Assembly: GCA_018389105.1 (NCBI GenBank)
Contig: JACATO010000605.1
Coordinates: 1,116,001 to 1,180,000, forward strand
Source: Nautilus pompilius
Taxonomy: Eukaryota; Mollusca; Cephalopoda; Nautilida; Nautilidae
Length of the DNA stretch: 64,000 nt
Direction of reading: 5' to 3'
Position 1 is the first letter of the stretch. The number at the start of each line of letters is the position of its first letter. The position numbers and the translations under genes were made by a program. Of this stretch, positions 1-43,400 are shown one piece after another. A model generated the notes under the pieces. The model was not told the origin of the DNA. It did not search any database and saw only the letters and a list, made by a program, of their open reading frames with translations.

Positions 1-214
1 GTTAGTGAAAGCAAGACATTTGTCTGTGATTGTGGAGTGATGGAGCAACGTATTGGTAATGAGCACACTGGTTGATATTTCTGTTCTCTGTAGCAACTCC
101 ATCTCAATGCAGGTGAGAAAGTTCTGACACTAATTCAACTGGGGAGTGAACAGAGTGGCTGGAGAAAGCCAGACAGGTAAGATGGGAGTGAAATGCGAAT
201 GAAGACACCAGTTG

Positions 215-392
215 TTCACTGAATCCTTGCAAAGATTTGAAGCTAGTCAGCCACCATGAGAAGTATGGCAGCTGGCCTGTGAAATGACTGAACGATGAGC
301 TACTTCACTGAATCCTTGCAAAGATTTGAAGCTAGTCAGCCACCATGAGAAGTATGGCAGCTGGCCTGTGAAATGACTGAACGATGAGCTAC
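215..392. repeat. Tandem duplication, two 89-bp units
   Basis: Positions 215-303 are repeated at 304-392 without visible change. Each copy runs from TTCACTGAATCC to GATGAGCTAC. Confidence 0.9.
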
Positions 393-2266
393 TTGTCCTG
401 GTTAATACACAACTTTCTCCTGAAAAAAAAAGCATGCTACAAGCTCTTCATACATTTTTGGTTCTCAAAAGACCAAACCATCCTGGGAACTCACCCAGCA
501 TCACCAATGTAGCTAAACTTCTACCTGACAATCACAGACCTGTTAACACCACAATGTGTGTGTGAAAGACAGGTACATAAAAAAACACAAAACAATGTCT
601 ACCATAAGGAAAGATAATCTTTACATCAGTTCATATGTTTCTCTCTCTCTCACGTGAACAAACTGGTTATTTCATCATTCTACTGTGTTTTTTGCTTTCT
701 TTATTACGCACAACATTTAGGTAATATTATCTATTTTGGCAGTTTAACCATATTTTTTTATAAAAGAAAGTTTGTAAATAAAAAATGTTGTCATTGGTTT
801 ATCCACTTCCAATATTTCTTTTGAAATAAAATCTGCTATAGTATAGTATTCATGTCCTCCAACCTGGTTTCCATCAATCATCACAATAAGCAACTACATT
901 CTTATAAAAGCTATAGATTCCATTTCTTTCTTAATCGAGATAATCTTTACACGAACAGCTCTAGAATTTTTATTTTCATAAACTCTTCAGATCTCAAATG
1001 CAAGACCAAGTCATTTCTACAAATAGAAAAGGTGGATTTGAAAATGTGCGTGATGTTGCTACATTTTGCTTCTTCAGTTTTAACGCTTCTCAGTTTCCAG
1101 CCAGTCTAAAACGTCTGGAATACATTGGTCAAAGTTTGATGAAAAATAAATTATAGCACAGGATGCAAAGAACTATTGAATGTTTACTTGCTAGAATCAG
1201 AATTTTCCAAATCAAACTTTATATACCACTAAGATTTTTCTACATTGTTTACCAACTGCTGAGAATGTAGTTGATGTTTTCAATTACATGGAAAAAATAC
1301 CTTTATATCTCTTTGCACGTTCTATCGTTTGAAAAATCAGATGAATGATACTTTCAAAGATGGTTAAGAAAAAAAAATGTATATCAGACTATCAACAGAA
1401 CACTGAAAAATACTTACCACCTAGTAACTGTGTGACTTACAACAAAGTTTTGTATGCTTGTAATTACTGTATGTGGCCTTGCTGAATTAATATTTGATCA
1501 GGTAGTTAGGTAAAATCAAAAATAAAGGTTACTTAGCTATCTATATACTTTCAAGTGGAACTGATCACTTATTGAAACGCACACAAAAAAGACTACTTGT
1601 ACCCTTTTCATAAGAGAAAGTTTATTGTTCAAGTAATTTAGAACGTGTTTATTTGCTTTCCCCAACAGCATTCCATGGTTAAATCAAAGTTAGAAAGATC
1701 AAAATTTCATCAAAATTGCAGAAAAATTCTCTGCTTCTCTTATCTTAAAAAAAAAAATAGAGTAAATGGTTCTATCTGATAAAAACAGATAAGATTTTAA
1801 AAGCCTAGCAGAGCTAATACATTCTCCGCTTCGAACATTTGAAAAGCATTAACATGCTCAAGTATTTTTAAATCAATATAAAAATTTTCTTTAAAAATGT
1901 AGAATTTTAAAATTAATATCATTTATAAATTGTTTTAAACTAAAAGCTCAATTTTAGAAAAAAAATATTTTAAAATTTAAAAAGAAAAGCTGTATTGAAT
2001 ACAATCAAATTTGGACAAAAATGAATTTCTTTGAGAACTGAAATTTAAAATGTTGATCAATTATAAATCAAACTCATTCACAACTTGGATGGCCGATGAA
2101 GTTTTTAGATTAGTGAATGCTGCAGACATGTCCCAACATTCTACAAAAATACTGACTGATGTAGAAAACGTGTAATAAAACCGGGTAAAACTATGGCAAG
2201 GAGGAGAAGACTGGAGCACAGAGAACAACTGTCATTCAGTAGAATAAATGTCAATAAAGTTTTCTA

Positions 2267-2272
<6 letters not shown>

Positions 2273-2300
<28 letters not shown>

Positions 2301-2410
2301 AGTGTATATGTGTGTGTGTGTGTGTGTGTGAGTGTATATGTGTGTGTGGTGTGTGTGAGTGTATATGTGTGTGTGTGTGTGTGAGTGTATATATGTGTGT
2401 GTGTGTGTGA

Positions 2411-2492
<82 letters not shown>

Positions 2493-2522
2493 TGTGAGTG
2501 TGAGTGTGACACACACATACAC
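2273..2522. repeat. Compound (TG)n microsatellite
   Basis: About 250 bp of TG dinucleotides, interrupted several times by AGTGTATATG and ending in (AGTGTG)n then ACACACATAC. Three long histidine/threonine or valine/cysteine frames here are artefacts of the repeat. On the NR5A transcript it would read as a CA repeat about 310-560 nt after the stop. Confidence 0.95.
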
Positions 2523-2833
2523 AGATATACACTGGCTGTGACAACAGAATGACAGCAAATTTTTCTCTGTGGTATGATGAACCAGTGGCATCTGGTTATA
2601 CCACAATGACAGTCACAAATAAACGCCCAAGTATTATCACAGAATTTTCCACAATTTTCAAGACTTCCTCTCCAACAAACAAACAAAAAAAAAAGACAAC
2701 AAATTTCTGGACAACATTTCTTAACTTCTCCAGCCCCGTTTGGCCAAAGGGTCAAGGTAGCCAGTGGCAGTATACAGCCCTGGCATTCAAAAAAAAAAAA
2801 AAAAATTTTTTTTTAGCCTAATATCAACAGTAT

Positions 2834-36317
<33,484 letters not shown>

Positions 36318-37560
36318 TCTTGCTGCTCTCTGCAACCGCAGGCACGACCCGTCTCGTTTGCTGCGGTACTCACAGCCAAAGTAAATCACCAAAAGCGTTT
36401 CTACATGACGCCTCTACCACCCTAATATCGACAGGGGGAAACAGGAACGACGCATGCGCGCCGAAACTAGGTCAACCTTGAGAGCTCCGAAGGGAGACCA
36501 GGATCTTACCAGAGCTGCAACATGGCTGACGGTGCTTGTGTTCGTGACACGAGACGTGTTTCCAGCTGTTAATGTGTCAGTAAAATGAGGTCTAGTCCAA
36601 GCCAAACCGCTAATCTACCACTGCTGTTACACCGGGCTGTTTCTTTAAAATAAAAGCGACAGCAATCGCCCCGCGAAACGGGGACAGTAGGTCATCCCGT
36701 TCGGATCCCTAAACAGTACTTTTCGTTTCCAGCGTTTGTAAAATGTTACGACAAACAAGTTGCAGTCATGGAATTCGAAAGTGACACAGCAGCATTATTA
36801 GACGGGCCAGGCCTCTAAAGTGCAAGAAAACCCAGAGTCGGAATACGCTCCCGCTCCCCGAGCACGACCGCGCGCGCGCGCGCCAGACAGGACCAGACTT
36901 TCTTAACCCTGACCGACTCAGAAGATTTCTAAAAAAAAAAAAAAATAAAAAAAAATTAAAAAAAAATTAAAAAAAACAACAACAACAAACAAGCAAAAAA
37001 GTTTTAGTGTGTGGAACGTAAAGTCTGTTCGCATGTGTTCGGATAGAAGCCCCCAACAGACGAGTCGGGTGTTGACGAGAGAGAAATGCTCTTCTACCGC
37101 CCCGACTTTTTGTATCTCATACAGACCCGGGCTGGGGGTCGGAACAAAGCCTAGGGGGGGGGGTGAGGACAGCGCGTGACACCAGCAGAGCCGCGGTTAA
37201 AAGGGAATCCACGCCTTTCCCCGGTTAATTGTTTTCTCTGTTTTATTCAGCGATTTTAAAGGATAAAAACTGATCAAAAAAAAAAAAAGCGAAAATATGG
37301 ACTCAACTCCACCGCCACCGGCGAGCGGGCGAGCGGGGACTCCAACCACGGAACACGTGGGCGGAACTAGGGGTTCTGTATCCCGAGGCGGTCGGGCTCC
37401 GTCCTGCTTCCAGGGGCCGGCCGAAACTCACGCGACGGTTCTCGGGGTTTCTTGTTTGTTTTGTTAGTTTCCAACCTGACTTAATCCGAAATGTAGCGTG
37501 ACACACACACACACACACACGCACACTACTACTACCAGCGCCGGTCGGGTTATTATTATC

Positions 37561-37638
37561 ATGAAGAGGCGATGGACGTCGGCAGATTTTCCGTCTCTCT
37601 CCACGCCAGCGCCCCGACTGGTCAAAACACAGCTGTCC
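37561..37638 (+). CDS. Candidate first exon of a divergent plus-strand gene
   Basis: The frame starts ATGAAGAGGCG (A at -3), encodes 26 codons (MKRRWTSADFPSLSTPAP...), and ends at CTGTCC|GTGAGTCAC, a strong donor on a codon boundary. The product is not recognised. It starts 1.24 kb from the NR5A ATG in opposite orientation. It would join in phase to 41153-41377. Support is splice signals and composition only; it may be chance. Confidence 0.35.
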
Positions 37639-38820
37639 GTGAGTCACGCGACCATCCAGGACAAAGAAGCAGAAGAGCTGGGGTGGTTGTTTGTTGTTTT
37701 TCTTTACTTTTAAATGGCAGTTTCATTAGAAGTAAGGGGAAACGCGGCCTCCTCAATGGTCATTTTAAAAATGCCGGCAGGTTTCGCTTTTAGTGCTGTT
37801 CATGGAACTTTTTTTTTTTTTTTAATTTTTTTTAAGAGAGGGCAGTTTAGGGGTTTTTGTGTTTTTTTTCGTTTCAAATATCTACGAGATAAATAAAACG
37901 CCCATTTTCAGTTACCAGTCAGTACAGAGTTACCTCCCATGCTACTGTATCGCTTGAAGAAACTCGAAAACGTTTTATGACATTTTGGAAGAGTAATCAA
38001 AGCGAAATAATAAGATACATACAAATTAGAAAAAAGGACACTAATTAGTCAATTTTTAAAAAAATTTATTTATATTTTTCAGTGTGCTTTCTCTGTCAAC
38101 CTTTGACCTCCGTCATGGAGTTCTGTTTGGAGGTTGTTTTTTTCCTTTGATAGAATCTATGCTCGCTCCAGTAAGTCTAAAACCAATCGTCATAGTAACA
38201 CTGGTCGCTATATTTCTTTGTAACCCTAACCGTCACTACTGGTGACGTTTAAAGTATCTTAAAAATCAATTAAATTTGATATTTTGTGCTTGAAAAGCAA
38301 GTAAATATGATGATATGCAACTAATTGCATAGTAGCTTCGTAGAGCCAGGGTATTGTGAAATGTGACAACTTGCAATCTATAAATATGACTCCAGTGGAG
38401 GTAAACTACACAGCGGGTCGCCCTTCGATACGTTAATAACCTTACATCATTATGTAAATTAAACAGGTTTAATTCGACTTTATCAAGCAAAATTAGAAAA
38501 TTCTAAGGTGATGGGAAAATTTTGGCCAGAGCCGTACACGTTTAAACGCTAAATGTTTTTACAAGTGATAAAAAACGGTTAAAGTAACCTTGCAGCAGAA
38601 TGACTCAGATCACAATTTATAAGATGTCGCTTTCTTCTTCGCTCTCGTAAAAAGTATAAATTTTTTTCTGTGTCGCTTTCCACCCTGCACATTTTCTCAA
38701 CCTCTTTAGTTCCTTGTTATTCCTCTCATTTTCTCTCCCTTTGTCTATCACTGTAAACCCTCTCTTCCAGTCTCCTCTCCTCTTTCTCTCTCTCTTTCTA
38801 TCCGTCTAATTTCATCTGTT

Positions 38821-38822
38821 CT

Positions 38823-38871
<49 letters not shown>
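38821..38871. repeat. (CT)n microsatellite
   Basis: About 50 bp of CT dinucleotides with TTCT interruptions, leading directly into the CACACACAAGGTG end of the inverted-repeat element at 38872. Confidence 0.95.
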
Positions 38872-38873
<2 letters not shown>

Positions 38874-39517
38874 GCACACACACAAGGTGTTTCCAGAATC
38901 TTTGAGAAGGTGTGTCAGTGTTTAACACCTGTTTATAAGCTGGAACAACAAAATAATTCGCTTAAAGTTTTTTTTTAACACTCTGTTCTGCTGTGAAGCC
39001 AAAATGGCGACGATCGAGAGAAATGTTAACTGCATCCTGCGGCTTTCAGACTTGAAGTCGGTTACAGCAGCGAGAGGGAGATCTGACGACAAGTCCGCTG
39101 AGAGTTTGAAGAACAGGTTCAGTTAGTGACCAGGCAGGCACCGGTCAAAAGACCACTGCAGCTGTCGAACAACATTTCCAAAACGTCTGCAGTCGCTTTT
39201 CCGTACCTCACGAGAACTGAATATTTATTCCCTTTCCAACAATTCATGAAAGCGAGGGTGCATCAGCAAAGCAGTTATCAGTCGCATCACAGCCCAACGG
39301 CTGGAGGATGTTCGAAGTATTGACAACTGGGAGTAAACCTTGCATCGCTAAAGATGGCGAACATGCGGAAGTTTAAGGATTCATCGCTGCACATTCCACA
39401 ACTGTAAATATATGGCTTTGCATTACACTTTATTTTGTTGCCTAATCTTGTGTAGTTAAACAGTTATTAGACACTGAAACCTCTCCGGGACATTATAAAC
39501 ACCTTGTGTGTGTGTGA
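38872..39517. mobile_element. Candidate short inverted-repeat transposon (about 0.65 kb)
   Basis: The left end (CACACACACAAGGTGTTT, about 38876-38893) is matched exactly in reverse complement at the right end (AAACACCTTGTGTGTGTG, about 39498-39515). Looser similarity continues inwards for some 50 bp (GTCAGTGTTTAACACCTGTTTA on the left). A 40-codon frame begins at 39004 (MATIERNVNCILRL) but matches no transposase I recognise. No TA duplication is evident, and the CA/TG part may be simple repeat. Class unknown. Confidence 0.45.
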
Positions 39518-39534
39518 GTGAGAGAGAGAGAGAG

Positions 39535-39592
39535 ATGTGGGGAGAGAGAGAGATGTGGGGAGAGAGAGAGATGTGGGGAGAGAGAGAGAGAT
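39535..39592. repeat. 18-bp GA-rich tandem repeat
   Basis: ATGTGGGGAGAGAGAGAG is repeated three times at 39535, 39553 and 39571, flanked by GA dinucleotides. Confidence 0.9.
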
Positions 39593-39649
39593 TACACGCA
39601 CGAGTATATTCTCTAGTTAATACAGTCACACAAACAAACTATTTTACTA

Positions 39650-40232
39650 CGAGCTGGGTACCCGGCGCTGCACAAGAAAAAATGGCTTTTATAAAAAAAG
39701 ATTTTACACCAATTTGAAAAACAAATTATTTTTTTTTTTGTTTAAACTCACAACCATTGAATGAACACCGAATTGATGCTAATGATACATTTCTAAACAT
39801 TCTATAAGCTGCACGCTTAAATTATAACTTTATACATGACGCTTTTAGTTTTTCCTTGGGGTGAAAAGCAAAACAGGTTCTTGTTTTGGCCAACTCTTGA
39901 GCATCCGGCGTACAGTTGTCCATGGGAACAGCAGGGACCATCCAAATTGAGACCAACAGCTTTCAGTGATTGGCTCTGTGCTTTACTGATGGTCATAGTG
40001 AAGCTGGATTTTATATGGAACTGGATTCTCTTGGGTTCAAAGGGAATGGGGCCAGGCTATAGTACCCTTGGGTCCTGCGCCTTTGATCCTGAGGCTTTGA
40101 AAACTGCCTTCAAGACCAGGGTAGCTTAAAACCCTGCCCGGGTTCTGAAGTACCTACACCCAAAATCTGGGGCCTCCAGGTGCTACGGTTCGTCAATGAA
40201 AGAGTAACAAACACATGAAAATATGTATTAGA
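39650..40232 (-). mobile_element. Helitron-family copy 4 (583 bp)
   Basis: The minus-strand 5' end is TCTAATACATATTTTC (40232) after an A. The 3' end carries the palindrome GGGTACCC followed by AGCTCG, a one-base change from CTAG. This copy best keeps the GCGCCGGGTACCCAGC hairpin region. A helicase C-terminal relic lies inside. Confidence 0.82.
39836..40050 (-). pseudogene. Helitron helicase C-terminal fragment (copy 4)
   Basis: The minus strand reads FEPKRIQFHIKSSFTMTISK, AQSQSLKAVGLNLDGPC and SHGQLYAGCSRVGQNKNLF. SHGQLYAGCSRVG is closer to the family form than copy 2. Changes in the QGQS motif (QSQS) and the missing remainder make it inactive. Confidence 0.85.
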
Positions 40233-41152
40233 TGTCAGGAAATATAATGTAAAGTCCACATTCATTAGTAAATGGCAATAAATGGCATGTAAATACAGAC
40301 CTAACTGGAGCAGTAAATACGATATTTTTCCCGCAGTAACTGAAGCAGATATTCGCTACTATCGTCGGTAGCGTTCCACAAACACTGTTGTTGTCTGTTC
40401 CCTTTCCGATGTCCTTACAGCAGCCCTCCTTTAATAGACAGGTCCAGAAGGAATGGAAGCACAAAATCTCATCCATCATAAGGCGATGGCAAAATATTCA
40501 CTTTTAAAATGTTTCCATCACACATAAAAAGAGACAAATGAATATGGAACAAGGGCAACATATGGCTATATTAGTGACTAATACATTCCATAGACTACAT
40601 CATGCGCCTCATTATTCTTCATTATACTACAGCTCACATTTATGGTGGATACACATTCCATTTATCCTTACGAGCAGAGAGCCAGTCAGGCGCCTGACGG
40701 TTTTGTCCAGTATGAAAGAGACAGAAGCTAAACCGTTCGCGTCTACCTCGGAACCCCTAGAAAAGAGTATTTATTTTGTTTATTGTGCGCTGCCACACAA
40801 ACACTCTCTTTTGGGTTAAAATCCCTTTTAGTTACCTGCTATTGCGTTTAGCAGCACGCAAACGTTGAAAGCTAAGCCATGTTGGTTCTGAAGCCCTTTT
40901 TTTCGAGTTCTAGTCGGTGTTCGAAACACTTTTGGCTCACAGTCGCCATCCGCGGGCTTTGCTCTTAAGCAGGAAGTGCTTAATGGTTAGTGGTACTGTT
41001 CCTGTCTGTGAGTTTTTCTGAATATGGTATTTTGTTAGGTATTTACCGATTCCTGGCACCCATAACGGTCTTGTTTTCCCATCGCAGTTTTTCAAAAGTC
41101 CGAGGAAGATGCTGTCAGTTTTTGTTGTTTTTTTTGTTTTTTTCTTTTCCAG

Positions 41153-41377
41153 ATTTTGTCAGGGTGCGTGATCTCTGAGGAGTCGCAGTCGCGATCTCAA
41201 ACTCCCAACAGTGACGTCATCAGCTACAGGCATTTTGATAACGCTCCGCCGGGCAGCACCGCTACTAGTTGTGAAAGCCAACTAGATGAGAGCCCTGCTG
41301 GGACCAGCTCATCCAGTGACGTCAGAAGATCCCGGCTACCGCGACGTATACGTCACACGTCAGTATACGACTGGTAA
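41153..41377 (+). CDS. Candidate terminal exon of the same unrecognised gene
   Basis: A long T-rich tract ends in TTTCTTTTCCAG, an excellent acceptor, and the following 74 codons are open to TAA. The peptide is serine-rich and polar (SEESQSRSQTPNSD, then SQLDESPAGTSSSSDVRRSR, ending RRIRHTSVYDW), more protein-like than neighbouring chance frames. AATAAA follows at 41972-41977. No domain or family is recognised. Two TGACGTCA sites lie inside it, so it could instead be a regulatory block. Confidence 0.35.
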   Translation: MLSGCVISEESQSRSQTPNSDVISYRHFDNAPPGSTATSCESQLDESPAGTSSSSDVRRSRLPRRIRHTSVYDW

Positions 41378-41968
41378 CTCGGATTTTAAAAGACTTTCCG
41401 GAATCTTTCTAAGTACACAAGGATTTAGGCCTTCTTCGGCTGGGTTCTGGTTTCAAAGCCGTGAAAAGTACTTGGAAACAAAAGCGAAAACAGCCAGATA
41501 GATTTCCTTTGTCGGTTTCATTCTTTAACAAGAGATTTATACATATGAAATCGATCTGTCCTCAGTAAATCGTGCTGTTTTCTTTTAACAAGAACATACC
41601 CCGAAATCTGACTTTGCGTGGAAAAACTCACAGAACCCTACCAGCAAGATACGGCTAACGAGTGTGGGTGATCGTCGGTGCTCAATCGATCATCCATCCT
41701 ATTGCTTGACGGAAATACTTGTGCGTATTTGCAGTGACGAAAGTTCATTGTAAAAACAGAAAAAATGTATTGCCATCAGTTTTAAGGGGTAGAAAGTAAG
41801 AAATCCGAGCCAAAAGAGGTAGTGAACATCGAAGGGCAATACTGTTTTTAAAGAAAAAGGCAGGCGAGTTTCCACAGAGATCAAGCGTGAGCTGGGTCGG
41901 CAGTCACCGAGAGCGTGGCAACTGCACAAAGATCAAAATTAACGTCCGCCTCTTAAAGGAGCCGGTGT

Positions 41969-42154
41969 TTAAATAAAGAGGTTTGTCGGGCGTAAAGGGC
42001 CGTCACAGACCAGCAGGGAGGGGCAGGGGGCGGCGGAATGGCCTCTTCGACGGCGCAATAATGTTTCATCAAGCCCCCTGACTCCCTTCTTGTGTGCGTA
42101 GAGGGGGTTGTCAGATCGGTCACTATCAGACACCGACCCGCTGCTGGAGGCCAT
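41969..42154 (-). CDS. Doubtful small open frame with good start context
   Basis: ATG in the context CTCACAAAATGGCC opens a 61-codon frame (MASSSGSVSDSDRSDNPLY..., then LDETLLRRRRGH) ending in TAA. The CAAAATGGC context also resembles a YY1-type promoter element. No convincing splice donor lies inside and no family is recognised. It may be a small single-exon gene, an upstream alternative start, or chance in a CpG-rich stretch. Confidence 0.15.
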   Translation of the reverse strand: MASSSGSVSDSDRSDNPLYAHKKGVRGLDETLLRRRRGHSAAPCPSLLVCDGPLRPTNLFI

Positions 42155-42837
42155 TTTGTGAGCACGAGCGGTGTCTCGCCGAACATGGCGTCACCGCTCA
42201 CCCGCACCTGCCACCTGCGCCAATGACAGCAGATGGGAAGCGTCTCCCGACAAACAGCTCACCGCAGCATCGAGTCTGGTGGGGCCAGGGGTCGTAACAC
42301 CGCCCTGGCTCTAAAGCAGCTGTCGCGCCTTCACTGCCCAGCCTCTGCCCACAACTGGCTGCTGCAAGTCACGATAATCAGACTAACAACGCTTGGTATT
42401 GGTAAAATACTGATAAGAAAAACCTCGGCTCTCAATTCTTTAAATGTAAAAGAAAACACAAATTATATTTTTCAAATGATCAGTTACATGGAATTTTTCA
42501 TTCCATCAAGTTGTGCAATGTGGCTCGTAAAACGTTCGCATCATTTCGCTCTTGTAGCCGGTGGCTTTTGTTTAAATGTCTAGCGGAAAAGGGTTAACAT
42601 GCGTCACATAAATGAATATTTCAGCAGCATAAGGTTAACACGCGTCAGAAATATTAATAGGTTAAAGATAGAGTTAACTCACCTCAGAGAAATGAATATT
42701 TTAGGGGTAAGAAGTTAACTCGTATCTTCCTGTCAGAGCCACAGACGTGGTCTTAAATCGAAACAGTTGTATATTTATAGGAAAAAAAACAACAAAAATG
42801 TTTAACTTTTCTTTCCTCTCTCTGTCTCTCTCTGCAC

Positions 42838-43400
42838 TGACGTCATCTCTCTCTTTTTCTCTCTGTGTGTGTCTCTCTGCAGTAAGGTCTTCTGTGGTGT
42901 GGTGTTGTGTGACTCTGCAGTTACGTCATCTCTGTGTGTGTGTCTCTGCAGTTACGTCATCTCTGTGTATGTGTGTCTCTGCAGTTACGTCATCTCTGTG
43001 TGTGTGTGTGTCTCTGCAGTTACGTCATCTCTGTGTGTGTGTCTCTCTCTGCAGTTACGTCATCTCTGTGTGTGTCTTTGCAGTTACGTCATCTCTGTGT
43101 GTGTGTCTCTCTCTGCAGTAACGTCATCTCTCTGTGTGTGTGTCTCTCTGCAGTAACGTCATCTCTGTGTGTGTGTCTCTCTCTGCAGTAACGTCATCTC
43201 TCTGTGTGTGTCTCTCTCTGCAGTTACGTCATCTTGTGGTGTGTCTCTCTCTGCAGTAACGTCATCTCTCGTGTGTGTGTCTCTCTCTGCAGTTACGTCA
43301 TCTGTGTGTGTGTGTGTGTGTGTGTCTCTGCAGTAACGTCATCTCTCTCTGTCTGTGTGTATGTCCATCTCTGCAGTAACGTCATATCTCTCTCTCTCTC
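42838..43400. repeat. Minisatellite with 14 CRE-like cores
   Basis: Units of about 28-42 bp have the form TCTCTCTGCAGTTACGTCATCTCTGTGTG with variable TG and TC lengths. CTGCAGT(T/A)ACGTCA occurs at about 42918, 42949, 42981, 43017, 43051, 43081, 43115, 43151, 43185, 43221, 43254, 43289, 43331 and 43373 (position of CAG), eight with TTACGTCA and six with TAACGTCA. A perfect TGACGTCA stands just before the array at 42838-42845. The array has no stop codons in some frames, giving long false frames. Confidence 0.95.

Larger units (their letters stand above)
1..2833 (-). other. NR5A 3' UTR and downstream flank
   Basis: AT-rich sequence follows the NR5A stop codon. Read on the minus strand, AATAAA candidates occur at 1648-1653, 1621-1626, 969-974 and 699-704, so a 3' UTR of roughly 1.2-2.1 kb is possible, but the true cleavage site cannot be chosen from sequence. 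A T-run/A-run block lies just after the stop (about 2790-2815). No other gene is visible. Confidence 0.4.

Noticed and set aside
2232..2755. Long minus-strand frames of 97-163 codons
   Set aside because: They consist of HTHTHT from the CA/TG microsatellite; no domain.
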